Assembly (NCBI GenBank): GCA_029255685.2
Contig: CM055318.2
Coordinates: forward strand, 13,955,001 to 14,019,000
Length of the DNA: 64,000 nt
Source: Silene conica
Lineage: Eukaryota > Streptophyta > Magnoliopsida > Caryophyllales > Caryophyllaceae
Reading direction: 5' to 3'
Every line of letters begins with the position of its first letter. Position 1 is the stretch's first letter. Below are positions 12,655-23,606 of the stretch, one piece after another. The notes under the pieces were generated by a model. It was given only the letters and a program-made list of their open reading frames with translations. It was not told where the DNA came from and ran no database searches. The position numbers and the translations under genes were made by a program.

Positions 12655-12985
12655 TTGTATTTTTAATAAAAAAATTGTAAATAATTTATTATTTTCTTAT
12701 TATTTTCTAATTCTAATAGGAAAATTATAAGTAAATTATTGTTTAATTAATTATTTTCTAGTTTTCTAATTCGAATAAAAAAATTGCAAATGAATCATCT
12801 ATAGAAAAATTGTAAATAATCAATTATTTTCTAATTAATTTTCCATTTTCATTTAAAAAAAAAACTTATCCTAAAGTTAATAACCTTAAATAGTAAGTAT
12901 AAAAATCTTAAAGAATAATAATGTTATAAATCTAATAGGAAAATTGTTAATAATCCACTATTTTCTATTTCTAATAGAAAAACTA
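12655..12985. repeat. AT-rich degenerate tandem repeat
   Basis: Units of roughly 60 bp built on AAAATTGTAAATAAT followed by TATTTTCTAATTCTAATAG recur about five times with much variation. A very similar AT-rich segment lies immediately beyond the broken end of the retrotransposon array (32209-32275). Confidence 0.6.
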
Positions 12986-13677
12986 GTTTTAATCCCGTGC
13001 AAATAATGCATTGGTTACTTTTAAATCCGTGCAAAATATATTGGTGTTTACGGTTGTCTTTCTATAAAAATATTGTTCATGACGAATTTTCAAGTAATTA
13101 TTGTTGCTTTTGAATAATATTTTTATTTTGAAAAAATTGTTTAAAATGATTTTAGTGACATAAAATAACTCAAACCCGAAATAATCTGACTCGATCAAAT
13201 AACCCGACTTGATTGTCCCTTTTACCAGGTCTAGGAAGGGGTTCACCACTTTTGTTTTTACGTTACTATTTTGCCTAAAATTAGTAGTAAAAAGTAATGA
13301 TACTGTCAATCTCCACTTGTCCGTACCCCAATGTTAATCGTAGTTATCAGATTATCAATAACCCATTTCACGTTGAAATAAGCATTAAGAACCAATAGGA
13401 AGCCTCCATTTTCTATTCCTTTTATAGTGAAGGGATTTGATTTTCGTAAAATCAAATAATTTGTACATTGTTCCTTGTTGTATATTAATTTCTACGTTAT
13501 TTTAATCTTTTTCTAATTTTGTATAGTCGGTTTTTTATTGCTGTAAATTGTTAATTATTGTAATGTTTTTTCTAATTATTTAAATTGTTGTCTAAACATT
13601 TTAGACGAGACATATATATTCGATTATATAATATTTAATTTTATGTTATACAAATTGATCGCTTTTCGTAGAAATAC
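12986..13677. other. AT-rich intergenic DNA left of the retrotransposon array
   Basis: No supported gene. Short open frames here lack recognisable motifs. The sequence ends GAAATAC immediately before the first LTR. Confidence 0.4.
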
Positions 13678-14032
13678 TGTAAAACCCCTCGCGAAAGCGG
13701 AAATATAAACACATAAAAGTACCAAAATTGCAGCGGAATTAAAACTTTTTAAAGATAAAACATGCGAGAAGTCTTAGGCTGAAACGTAAACTGAAACTGA
13801 AACCAAATAGATAAGTAACAGTTCTAAGTACTGAAATGAAATATATACACAGTCTGGGATGGAACATCCCTACAGGCACCAAAACGAATGTAACAAACTA
13901 CGAGTCCAGCTAAACGGCATAAGGTAAGTCATGATGAACGGATCATCGCTCGCTAGCTCTCGTGAACCCCGATCTCCAATCCTGCATGTACCTACATACA
14001 TGAAAACATGTACGCCACAATCAGTGGGGAGT

Positions 14033-14340
14033 GACTAAACTCAGAGGCCAGCTTAAGGCATGTTCTAGCACCAAACATCTGCACCCCGGGCAAGGTGTCA
14101 GTTCCTTAGCTACCCCGTTGTGCAGCTGCTCTACTCGTCAGACTCAGAGGCCAACTTAAGGCATGTTCTGACGCGATCACTATCACACATGTCTGAACTC
14201 AGAGGCCAGCTTAAGGCATGTTCCAGACACGACAAACATACACATATAGGGCTCAGAGGCCAACTTAAGGCATATCCCCATATATGACAAACAACTCACG
14301 TATTAAGTTCAGAGGCCAGCTTAAGGCATAACTTAATACG
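14033..14340. repeat. Hairpin array with constant core, LTR 1 copy (5 units)
   Basis: Five units share the core CAGAGGCCARCTTAAGGCAT. Each is flanked by arms complementary to one another but different between units, for example CGTATTAAGTT with AACTTAATACG (11 bp perfect) and CGTCAGA with TCTGACG. See the fuller copy in LTR 2. Confidence 0.9.
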
Positions 14341-14632
14341 CATCAATACAATATCAACCAAAGTCTATGAACTAAACACTAGTTCTACTTTTCTTATCCT
14401 CTAATCAACACTTAACTGGCCCCGAGAACTAAGTTGAGGGAGAGCCGGTTTCCCTTTCGGTTACCCGACCGAGGGGTCTCTATCCTTACTCCATTCCCGA
14501 ACCCAATATGATGTTGCCCGTACACCGGGGACCTCACATACATGTCACAGGTATTCAAAACGAGTTTCAATCAAAACCGATCAACTGTTTAAAAGTTACG
14601 ACCGAAAACAATAAAAATCCATCAGGGGTTCC

Positions 14633-15036
14633 CAGCCGGTCGGCAGGCAGCCGGTCGGCCGGCTGGTGACCTCTCAGCCTTCTTCTTCTTTTAAAACCGA
14701 GAACACACAAGAAAGGGTTCCCAGCCGGTCGGCAGGCAGCCGGTCGGCAGGCAGCCGGTCGGCCGGCTGGGAAGACCTTCCCAAGCTTTTGCAAGTTTCG
14801 TAACCAAACCCCAAATGCACTCCCAGCCGGCTGGCAGGCGGCCGGTCTACCGGCTGGGCTCCCTCCCTATTCTAGGTGCTTCGCAAAACACAATAAACAA
14901 TAAAAAATGACCACCAGCCGGTCGGCAGGCAGCCGGTCGACCGGCTGGCAGTCCCAAGGCCTAATTCTCAAAATCCCGAAAAATACCCAATATGCTCTCC
15001 CAGCCGGTCGACCGGCGGCCGGTCGGTCGACCGGCT
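14633..15036. repeat. GC-rich palindrome cluster, LTR 1 copy
   Basis: Five sites begin CAGCCGG and end in CCGGCTGG or a close variant, spaced 40-60 bp apart in otherwise AT-balanced sequence. Between the arms there are variable numbers of a 15-bp unit, CAGGCAGCCGGTCGG: one at site 1, two at site 2 and one at site 4. Site 5 has an expanded CGGCGGCCGGTCGGTCGA centre. Confidence 0.9.
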
Positions 15037-15983
15037 CAGAGAGCCTGTAACGCATTTTCGCAAAAACGCAACATGTGAAAACTTCGATAATCGACACAAC
15101 AATTCAAGCAAGACTACCATTAATGGTTTCCCGACATTATCAAACACCAAATACCACTAATCTACCAGCACGTAAATCCCATAACAATCCTTGAGCAATT
15201 ATACCAAGTATCCGTCTTAACTTTATGAAAAACTGAAAATCACATATGAACATGTTTCAACATCAAAGGAACAATCCTAAACATGTTACTAAGTCCGTAA
15301 ATCATTAAACTTAAACCAAATTCAGAAATCATAACAAGATCAACAACAAAAGTGCTAATATTCACAAATAGGCCGAGTTTCTCATTATCGTCACCTTTCG
15401 AGCTAATCCGGCTAAAGATCGTCTTCAACAACGTAGCTATCGGTCTCTGGATCCTCCAAGCCAACACCTACAAGCATAGAAACGGATTTTAAGCCCTTAA
15501 AACGGAATTAGGAGAAAACAGCCCGTTTTTCAAAGTCGACAAAATGAAAAACGAAAGTGATGGATGACTAGGAAATCGAACGAGGATTCCGAAAACGTAC
15601 TTACTTTTGCGATTTGAAGAACGGATGATGGAGAATTTCACAAAAGAAGGAGAGGTTTATGGAGGTTTAAGGAGAAATGGTGTTTGCTGTGAAAATGAAA
15701 TGTTGAAGATGAAGGATGATTATGTCGACATCTTATTTAAGTAGGGTACACAAGTGGTGTCCTTTCCGTATTAAAAGAACGGGTCGGATTATAAGAACGG
15801 TTATTTAAGTCGGATCTTTAAACAATGCCAAGTTTGTATTCGTCTTAAGGACTGGAGGTTCTTAAGACGGATCTTACTTATTAAATTAAAGTCTTTCGAA
15901 ATAAATTACTAAATTATTATTTTATTACTTAAAATAATTTAAAAACGCTTAAATTAGATTTTACGAAAATACGGGATGTTACA

Positions 15984-16006
15984 ATCACCCCAACTTCAAA
16001 AAGTTT
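15984..16006 (-). promoter_or_regulatory. Polypurine tract region of the Tekay element
   Basis: On the minus strand, GAAGTTGGGGTGATTG lies directly before the LTR start TGTAACATC. This is the expected place for the plus-strand primer of an LTR retrotransposon. The same sequence precedes the other two LTRs. Confidence 0.6.
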
Positions 16007-16048
16007 CGTCCTCGAAACTCGAACGGATATAAATCTATATACTATACC

Positions 16049-19000
16049 TCAATCGAAAAGAGAAGGATGCGCGATACGCATCGATGCCTCAGTCTCCCAC
16101 GTCTGCTCCTCGACATCACCGCAACGCCAAAGGATCTTCACTAGCGGCACCACCTTGCTCCTAAGCTTCCTATCCTGACGGTCTAGGATCTTCACAGGAC
16201 GCTCCTCGAAAGCAAGACTCGGCTCCAAGTTCTCGATCTCTCTAGGCAAAACATGACTCGGGTCACTAACATACTTACGGAGCTGGGAAACATGAAAAAC
16301 GCTATGAACCTTGCCCAAACTAGGAGGCAAGTCCAATCGGTAAGCAGCAGCACCAATCCTCTTCACGATCTCAAAAGGTCCAATATACTTAGGGCTCAAC
16401 TTGCCCTTCACTCCAAACCTCTTAACACCTTTCATCGGAGAAACTCTCAAGAAGACTCGGTCTCCCACCTCAAACTCTAAGGGTCTACGGCGGACATCAG
16501 CATAGGATTTCTGCCGGTCCTGAGCGGCTTTCATCCTGTTCCTAATGAGCTGTACACGGTCAATGGTCTCAGCTAGCTGATCAGGTCCAAGGTCACGAAC
16601 GACACTAGCCTGGTCCCAACAAATCGGACTACGGCACTTCCTACCATAAAGAGCCTCGTACGGAGCCATACCAATGGAAGCATGATAACTGTTGTTGTAA
16701 GAAAACTCTACCAGCGGCAAACACTGCTCCCAAGAACTCTGAAAATCAAGGGCACAAGCACGGAGCAAATCCTCTAATGTCTGTATAGTCCTCTCGGACT
16801 GACCATCGGTCGCGGCATGGAATGCGGTGCTCATCAACAAACGGCTACCCATAGCCTCCTGCAAAGCCTTCCAGAACCTGGAACAAAATCTCGGATCTCG
16901 ATCTGAAACTATCTCCCTCGGGACACCATGATATCGGACTATCTCAGCAATATAAGCCCTGGCTAAACGGTCCATATCCCATGTCTCTCTGATCGGCACG
17001 AATCTGGCACACTTAGTTAGACGATCAACAATAACCCAAATCGCATCTTTGCCTCCAACTGTCTTAGGCAATGCTGTAACGAAGTCCATAGATATACACT
17101 CCCACTTCCACTGAGGAACGGGAAGCGGCTGTAGCAAACCACCAGGTCTCCTATGCTCTATCTTGACTTGTTGACAAGTCAAGCACCTACTAACGTAATC
17201 CAAGATCTCCTTCTTCATACCAGGCCACCAAAACATAAGCCTCAAATCCTTGTGCATCTTCTCTCCTCCTGGATGAACGGAGTACGGTGACAAATGAGCC
17301 TCATCAAGAACCTTCCTCCTCAAATTTGGCACATCAGGAACATACAACCTACCACGGAACCTAAGGAAACCATCAGCATCAATCACCAAGTCAGGTGCAA
17401 CACCACTCGAAATCTTAGCCTCGAACTTCTTGAAATCGGCATCTGAAGGCAAACTCTGGCGAATCTCCCAATATAAAGACGGCTCGGCAGTCATAGCAGC
17501 TAACCAATCAAAACCACTACCCACCATCTCTAATCTCAGCTTCCGGAACTCGGAACACAACTCATCGGGCAATACTCTCATGGCACTCATCGAGTGAGAA
17601 GTCTTGCGGCTAAGCGCATCAGCAACTACATTGGCTTTTCCCTCATGATATAACAACTCAATGTCGTAATCCTTCACCAACTCTAGCCAACGCCTCTGTC
17701 TCATGTTAAGGTCTTTCTGAGTGAAAATGTACTTAAGACTCTTGTGATCTGTGAAAATACGGCAATGGGATCCAATCAGGTAATGTCGCCACATCTTCAA
17801 AGCATGAACAACTGCGGCCAACTCCAAATCATGTGTCGGATAGTTCACCTCATGAACTCTCAACTGTCTAGATGAATAGGCTATCACCTTACCACTCTGC
17901 ATCAGTACGCATCCAAGTCCTAACATCGAAGCATCACAATACACATCGAAGTCCACTTCGATCTCTGGCAAAGCTAACACGGGGGCGGAAGTCAACCTGG
18001 TCTTCAACTCCTGGAAAGAACTCTCACACTTGTCGGTCCACACAAATTTGGCTTCTTTCTTCAGCAACTGAGTCATCGGGCGAGCTAATCTAGAGAAATC
18101 CTCCACAAATCTACGATAATAACAAGCCAAACCCAAAAAGCTACGGATCTCTCCAACATCTTTGGGACTCTCCCAATCAACCACAGCCTCTATCTTCGCG
18201 GGATCTACCATCACACCCTCGCTGGATATCACATGTCCTAAAAAGGCAACCTTCGAGAGCCAAAATTCACACTTCGAAAACTTTGCGAACCATTTCTGTC
18301 TGCGCAGAATCCCTAGAATCAATCGAAGATGCTCAGCATGTTCCTCATCGGTCTTCGAATATATCAAGATGTCATCAATGAAAACCACAACACATGTGTC
18401 AAGATACTCACTGAAGGTACGGTTCATCTGATCCATAAAAATAGCCGGTGCATTAGTCAACCCAAATGGCATAACTACAAACTCAAAATGCCCATATCTG
18501 GTACGAAAAGCAGTCTTCGCAATATCAGCCTCTCTCACTGGAATCTGATGATAACCCGATCGAAGATCAATCTTGGAAAACCTAGAAGCACCTCTCAACT
18601 GATCAAACAAGTCATCTATCCTGGGCAAAGGATATCTGTTCTTCACGGTCACTCGGTTCAACTCTCTATAGTCGATACACAATCTCATGGAACCATCTTT
18701 CTTCTTAACGAACAAAACGGGAGCACCCCACGGAGAAGCACTAGGTCTAATGAAACCTTTCTCGATCATCTCTTCCAATTGCTGCTTCAATTCTTTCAAC
18801 TCTGGCGGAGCCATACGGTAAGGAGCTTTAGAAATCGGTCCGGTACCTGGAACAAGCTCAATGGTAAACTCCACATCTCTCTCTGGCGGTATCCCTGGCA
18901 AGTCATCTGGGAAAACATCTGGATACTCACGAACAATGGCTACATCCTCAAGCTTCGGTAGCGATGGTTTAGCAGCTGTAACAACACACAGGAAGGCTTG

Positions 19001-20485
19001 GCAACCCTTCCTAAGAAGATGAGAAGCTTTCATCGAAGAGATAACACGAACACCCCTTTGAGGGCGGGTTCCCCTATAGGAAACACGAACTCCTGAAGAA
19101 CTCCTCAAGCAGATTTTCTGGTCGCGACACTCGAAGCGAGCATGGTATCGCGATAACCAATCCATACCGAGGATAATGTCAAACTCCTCGAGAGGAAATC
19201 TCAGTAAGTCCGCTGGAAATGTGGCTTGACCAATAATAATAGGAACATCCCTATGGGACGAAGAGCAGGAAAACACGTCTCCAGAAGGTAAGGAAATAGA
19301 AGTCTCCTCAACCAATGAAGACTCAAGAGCTAGACGGTCGGCGAACTGAGTCGATATAAATGATAAAGAAGCTCCAGTATCAAACAAAATAAGGCATTCA
19401 GCGCCAAGAACAGAAAAGATACCAGCAACAATATCTGGATGAGCCTCTGCCTCAGCCCTAGTCATCACAAAAATCTTCCCTTTCGGCTTTCCTCCCTTAG
19501 TCGCTGCAGCAGCAGTGGCAGCCTTGCCAAGTGCGGTGTTCCTCTCAGGACACTCATAAGACTTGTGCCCAAATCCATTGCAAGTGTAGCACTTGAAAGC
19601 ATTCTTGAAACAGTCAAAACCCGGATGAGAAGGTTTACCACAACGGTGGCAAACACTAGGAGATGTGTCGGTGTGAACAAAGGTCTTAGCAACCGGAGCA
19701 GAGAACCTCTCAAAACGCTTCTTCTGGGAAGAAGGCGAAGAAGTAGAAGGAACAAATGGTCTCTTCCCCTGGTACACTGATCTCTGGTGAGGAGTCACAC
19801 TAGAAGTAGCAGCACGGGTCTCAGCATCTATGGCACGAATAAAACTCTCGGCCCAAATAGCATCATCATACACCTCTACAAAAGAAGTAGAGTCTCGACG
19901 AACCATGCTCTCGATGCGTGGCCCTAGCTTGCCACGGTAAAAGTAGACTCTCTCGGCCTCATCTCTGACAAACCTCGATGCAAAGTGAGCTAACTGGTTG
20001 AAACGGTCTGTGAACTCCTGAACTGACATCTTGCCTTGCTTTAAATCCATGAATTCTTTGAGTCGCTGTGATCTGAGCTCTTTAGGATAGAACCTCGTCT
20101 CGAGCTTATCCTTGAAAGCATCCCAATCGAACAGAGGATCCTGAGTGAAGGTAGGTCCTGTCAACGCCCACCACCTGTCGGCCTCAAGAGTAAGAAAGTG
20201 AGTGGCTAGCCGCACTCTATCCTCTCTACTCACCGAATACATAGCAAAGCTCCTCTCCATCTCTCTAAACCACTCGGTAAGAGCTACCGGGTCAACCTCG
20301 CCACCATAAGTCTTCGCGTGGCTACGGGACATCTGCGAAGCTATCCATGAGAAACTACCAGGACGATTAGCCTCGTTGCCTGGCGGTGGAGGAGGTGGAA
20401 CATTCCCGGCTTGCTGTCTCTGAGTCTCAAGCAAATGCTGAATTGCTTGCAGCACAATGTTATCAGCAGCTCTGGGTCTCACCAT
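16049..20485 (-). CDS. Intact gag-pol polyprotein of the Tekay-type retrotransposon (copy 1)
   Basis: One open frame of 1478 codons. Order: gag (residues ~40-250); two CCHC knuckles ([14 protein letters not shown] and [14 protein letters not shown], ~285-320); aspartic protease (LFDTGAS, ~375); reverse transcriptase ([25 protein letters not shown], ~600-770); RNase H ([13 protein letters not shown], ~865); integrase with HHCC finger (H..H..CLTCQQ, ~1090-1130) and DDE core ([27 protein letters not shown], ~1160-1260). A C-terminal chromodomain-like segment ([20 protein letters not shown], ~1430-1475) follows. No stop or frameshift was seen, so this copy could be translation-competent. The start ATG follows the PBS by about 150 nt. 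It is unrelated to the host genes. Confidence 0.95.
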   Translation of the reverse strand: MVRPRAADNIVLQAIQHLLETQRQQAGNVPPPPPPGNEANRPGSFSWIASQMSRSHAKTYGGEVDPVALTEWFREMERSFAMYSVSREDRVRLATHFLTLEADRWWALTGPTFTQDPLFDWDAFKDKLETRFYPKELRSQRLKEFMDLKQGKMSVQEFTDRFNQLAHFASRFVRDEAERVYFYRGKLGPRIESMVRRDSTSFVEVYDDAIWAESFIRAIDAETRAATSSVTPHQRSVYQGKRPFVPSTSSPSSQKKRFERFSAPVAKTFVHTDTSPSVCHRCGKPSHPGFDCFKNAFKCYTCNGFGHKSYECPERNTALGKAATAAAATKGGKPKGKIFVMTRAEAEAHPDIVAGIFSVLGAECLILFDTGASLSFISTQFADRLALESSLVEETSISLPSGDVFSCSSSHRDVPIIIGQATFPADLLRFPLEEFDIILGMDWLSRYHARFECRDQKICLRSSSGVRVSYRGTRPQRGVRVISSMKASHLLRKGCQAFLCVVTAAKPSLPKLEDVAIVREYPDVFPDDLPGIPPERDVEFTIELVPGTGPISKAPYRMAPPELKELKQQLEEMIEKGFIRPSASPWGAPVLFVKKKDGSMRLCIDYRELNRVTVKNRYPLPRIDDLFDQLRGASRFSKIDLRSGYHQIPVREADIAKTAFRTRYGHFEFVVMPFGLTNAPAIFMDQMNRTFSEYLDTCVVVFIDDILIYSKTDEEHAEHLRLILGILRRQKWFAKFSKCEFWLSKVAFLGHVISSEGVMVDPAKIEAVVDWESPKDVGEIRSFLGLACYYRRFVEDFSRLARPMTQLLKKEAKFVWTDKCESSFQELKTRLTSAPVLALPEIEVDFDVYCDASMLGLGCVLMQSGKVIAYSSRQLRVHEVNYPTHDLELAAVVHALKMWRHYLIGSHCRIFTDHKSLKYIFTQKDLNMRQRRWLELVKDYDIELLYHEGKANVVADALSRKTSHSMSAMRVLPDELCSEFRKLRLEMVGSGFDWLAAMTAEPSLYWEIRQSLPSDADFKKFEAKISSGVAPDLVIDADGFLRFRGRLYVPDVPNLRRKVLDEAHLSPYSVHPGGEKMHKDLRLMFWWPGMKKEILDYVSRCLTCQQVKIEHRRPGGLLQPLPVPQWKWECISMDFVTALPKTVGGKDAIWVIVDRLTKCARFVPIRETWDMDRLARAYIAEIVRYHGVPREIVSDRDPRFCSRFWKALQEAMGSRLLMSTAFHAATDGQSERTIQTLEDLLRACALDFQSSWEQCLPLVEFSYNNSYHASIGMAPYEALYGRKCRSPICWDQASVVRDLGPDQLAETIDRVQLIRNRMKAAQDRQKSYADVRRRPLEFEVGDRVFLRVSPMKGVKRFGVKGKLSPKYIGPFEIVKRIGAAAYRLDLPPSLGKVHSVFHVSQLRKYVSDPSHVLPREIENLEPSLAFEERPVKILDRQDRKLRSKVVPLVKILWRCGDVEEQTWETEASMRIAHPSLFD

Positions 20486-20637
20486 CCTTCAAAAGAGAAA
20501 ACAAGGATTAGCTTAGCAATTAGCAATCACAAATAGACTACAAAATAAGTCCTTAGATCTACCCATCTCTCATTCATTATTTGTTTATTTGGTCAAGTTA
20601 AGGTTGGGGGTCACATGAGTGCCTCGGGAGCAATAAT

Positions 20638-20649
20638 GCTCTGATACCA
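20638..20649 (-). promoter_or_regulatory. Primer binding site (initiator tRNA-Met type)
   Basis: Minus strand TGGTATCAGAGC, two bases inside the LTR end at 20652. It is the classical complement of the initiator tRNA-Met 3' end used by many plant LTR retrotransposons. Confidence 0.9.
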
Positions 20650-21154
20650 ACTGTAAAACCCCTCGCGAAAGCGGAAATATAAACACATAAAAGTACCAAA
20701 ATTGCAGCGGAATTAAAACTTTTTAAAGATAAAACATGCGAGAAGTCTTAGGCTGAAACGTAAACTGAAACTGAAACCAAATAGATAAGTAACAGTTCTA
20801 AGTACTGAAATGAAATATATACACAGTCTGGGATGGAACATCCCTACAGGCACCAAAACGAATGTAACAAACTACGAGTCCAGCTAAACGGCATAAGGTA
20901 AGTCATGATGAACGGATCATCGCTCGCTAGCTCTCGTGAACCCCGATCTCCAATCCTGCATGTACCTACATACATGAAAACATGTACGCCACAATCAGTG
21001 GGGAGTGACTAGAGTTCTCCTAGCCACCTTTTGTGACAACACGTAACACATAAAACAATACAGAACACTCCAACATATATCAACATGTGAAGCATAAACA
21101 TTTCATCAACTGATCTCTTGCTATCATGCGATTACTGTGCACGGCTCTCAACCA

Positions 21155-21240
21155 ACTTCATAAACAAATAGGAAGGAGAGCCGGTTTTCCCTACTGGTTA
21201 CCCAGTCGGGGGGTCTTTCAATCCAACTATTTATGAAACC
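21155..21240. repeat. GAGAGCCGGTT module A in LTR 2
   Basis: Contains GAGAGCCGGTTTTCC and a small hairpin ACTGG-TTAC-CCAGT, with outer arms TTCATAAA and TTTATGAA also complementary. A second module at 22020-22080 has the same TTAC loop with a different stem (TCGG/CCGA). Confidence 0.7.
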
Positions 21241-21365
21241 GAACAAGAGTCACCCAATGCCTTGGATGATCAAACCATAACTCAACAGGTATACATTTAC
21301 TCATCATAAACAATATCTATATCTGACACGTACCCACTCAAGGCAAGCAGATAAATTCAGCAAGT

Positions 21366-21927
21366 AAAAGGTTCAGCGGTCAACTTAAGACATAACCTAA
21401 TACCAAAACGTTCAGCAAGTGAAAAGGTTCAGCGGTCAACTTAAGACATAACCTAAACACCAAACATCAGCAAGCAAGGACTCAGAGGCCAACTTAAGGC
21501 ATGGACCTGCCAATCAGCAAGACACTAGACTCAGCGGCCAACTTAAGGCATAGACTAGCATCCAAAAGTAAAGGACTCGGAGGCCAGCTTAAGGCATGTC
21601 CCTTCACCACATCACAAGGTACTAAACTCAGAGGCCAGCTTAAGGCATGTTCTAGCACCAAACATCTGCACCCCGGGCAAGGTGTCAGTTCCTTAGCTAC
21701 CCCGTTGTGCAGCTGCTCTACTCGTCAGACTCAGAGGCCAACTTAAGGCATGTTCTGACGCGATCACTATCACACATGTCTGAACTCAGAGGCCAGCTTA
21801 AGGTATGTTCCAGACACGACAAACATACACATATAGGGCTCAGAGGCCAACTTAAGGCATATCCCCATATATGACAAACAACTCACGTATTAAGTTCAGA
21901 GGCCAGCTTAAGGCATAACTTAATACG
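21366..21927. repeat. Hairpin array with constant core and covarying arms, LTR 2 copy (10 units)
   Basis: Ten units carry the core CAGAGGCCAACTTAAGGCAT or a one- to three-base variant. Flanking arms differ between units yet pair within each: AGGTT/AACCT (units 1 and 2), AGGaC/GaCCT, CTAGaCT/AGaCTAG, AAGGAC/GTCcCTT, CTAAAC/GTTcTAG, CGTCAGA/TCTGACG, GTCTGAAC/GTTCcAGAC, CATATAGGG/CCCaTATATG and CGTATTAAGTT/AACTTAATACG. Within the core, GCC and GGC flank a 7-nt loop. In units 1 and 2 these have become GTC and GAC together, and in unit 8 GCC/GGT leaves a G-T pair. No protein is encoded. Confidence 0.92.
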
Positions 21928-22219
21928 CATCAATACAATATCAACCAAAGTCTATGAACTAAACACTAGTTCTACTTTTCTTATCCTCTAATCAACACTT
22001 AACTGGCCCCGAGAACTAAGTTGAGGGAGAGCCGGTTTCCCTTTCGGTTACCCGACCGGGGGGTCTCTATCCTTACTCCATTCCCGAACCCAATATGATG
22101 TTGCCCGTACACCGGGGACCTCACATACATGTCACAGGTATTCAAAACGAGTTTCAATCAAAACCGATCAACTGTTTAAAAGTTACGACCGAAAATAATA
22201 AAAATCCATCAGGGGTCCC

Positions 22220-22574
22220 CAGCCGGTCGGCCGGCTGGTGACCTCTCAGCCTTCTTCTTCTTTTAAAACCGAGAACACACAAGAAAGGGTTCCCAGCCGG
22301 TCGGCAGGCAGCCGGTCGGCCGGCTGGGAAGACCTTCCCAAGCTTTTGCAAGTTTCGTAACCAAACCCCAAATGCACTCCCAGCCGGCTGGCAGGCGGCC
22401 GGTCTACCGGCTGGGCTCCCTCCCTATTCTAGGTGCTTCGCAAAACACAATAAACAATAAAAAATGACCACCAGCCGGTCGGCAGGCAGCCGGTCGGCCG
22501 GCTGGCAGTCCCAAGGCCTAATTCTCAAAATCCCGAAAAATACCCAATATGCTCTCCCAGCCGGTCGACCGGCT
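22220..22574. repeat. GC-rich palindrome cluster, LTR 2 copy
   Basis: The same five sites as in LTR 1, but with 0, 1 and 1 of the 15-bp internal units at sites 1, 2 and 4. Site 5 is a minimal AGCCGGTCGACCGGCT palindrome flanked by CTCTC and GAGAG arms. Confidence 0.9.
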
Positions 22575-23606
22575 CAGAGAGCCTGTAACGCATTTTCGCA
22601 AAAACGCAACATGTGAAAACTTCGATAATCGACACAACAATTCAAGCAAGACTACCATTAATGGTTTCCCGACATTATCAAACACCAAATACCACTAATC
22701 TACCAGCACGTAAATCCCATAACAATCCTTGAGCAATTATACCAAGTATCCGTCTTAACTTTATGAAAAACTGAAAATCACATATGAACATGTTTCAACA
22801 TCAAAGGGCATGAATTTCTCACATAGGAACAATCCTAAACATGTTACTAAGTCCGTAAATCATTAAACTTAAACCAAATTCAGAAATCATAACAAGATCA
22901 ACAACAAAAGTGCTAATATTCACAAATAGGCCGAGTTTCTCATTATCGTCACCTTTCGAGCTAATCCGGCTAAAGATCGTCTTCAACAACGTAGCTATCG
23001 GTCTCTGGATCCTCCAAGCCAACACCTACAAGCATAGAAACGGATTTTAAGCCCTTAAAACGGAATTAGGAGAAAACAGCCCGTTTTTCAAAGTCGACAA
23101 AATGAAAAACGAAAGTGATGGATGACTAGGAAATCGAACGAGGATTCCGAAAACGTACTTACTTTTGCGATTTGAAGAACGGATGATGGAGAATTTCACA
23201 AAAGAAGGAGAGGTTTATGGAGGTTTAAGGAGAAATGGTGTTTGCTGTGAAAATGAAATGTTGAAGATGAAGGATGATTATGTCGACATCTTATTTAAGT
23301 AGGGTACACAAGTGGTGTCCTTTCCGTATTAAAAGAACGGGTCGGATTATAAGAACGGTTATTTAAGTCGGATCTTTAAACAATGCCAAGTTTGTATTCG
23401 TCTTAAGGACTGGAGGTTCTTAAGACGGATCTTACTTATTAAATTAAAGTCTTTCGAAATAAATTACTAAATTATTATTTTATTACTTAAAATAATTTAA
23501 AAACGCTTAAATTAGATTTTACGAAAATACGGGATGTTACAATCACCCCAACTTCAAAAAGTTTCGTCCTCGAAACTCGAACGGATATAAATCTATATAC
23601 TATACC

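Larger units (their letters stand above)
13678..15983 (-). repeat. LTR 1 (3' LTR of the intact unit), internally deleted
   Basis: 2306 bp. Compared with the other two LTRs it lacks about 613 bp, with an ACTA tetramer at both edges of the lost segment (join at 14034-14037). It also lacks an 18-bp stretch present at 22808-22826 and carries more 15-bp units in its GC-rich palindromes. It retains five of the ten hairpin units. The left flank is GAAATAC. Confidence 0.9.
20652..23541 (-). repeat. LTR 2 (shared between copies 1 and 2)
   Basis: 2890 bp. It serves as the 5' LTR of copy 1 and the 3' LTR of copy 2. It contains the full ten-unit hairpin array, two GAGAGCCGGTT modules and the GC-rich palindrome cluster. 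Apart from these variable blocks it is nearly identical to LTR 3. Confidence 0.9.

Noticed and set aside
14567-15150. Minus-strand open frames rich in RPAACRPA or RPADRL repeats
   Set aside because: They result from translating the GC-rich palindromes in the LTR; the frames change with the 15-bp indels between LTR copies.
18162-18961. Plus-strand open frames of 89 and 210 codons across the Tekay pol region (repeated at 25719-26518)
   Set aside because: They lie antisense to the reverse transcriptase coding region, have no known motif, and recur only because the retrotransposon is duplicated.
19439-19780. Arg/Leu/Ser-rich open frames on both strands over gag (and at 26996-27337)
   Set aside because: Shadow frames of the gag-knuckle region; no independent coding evidence.
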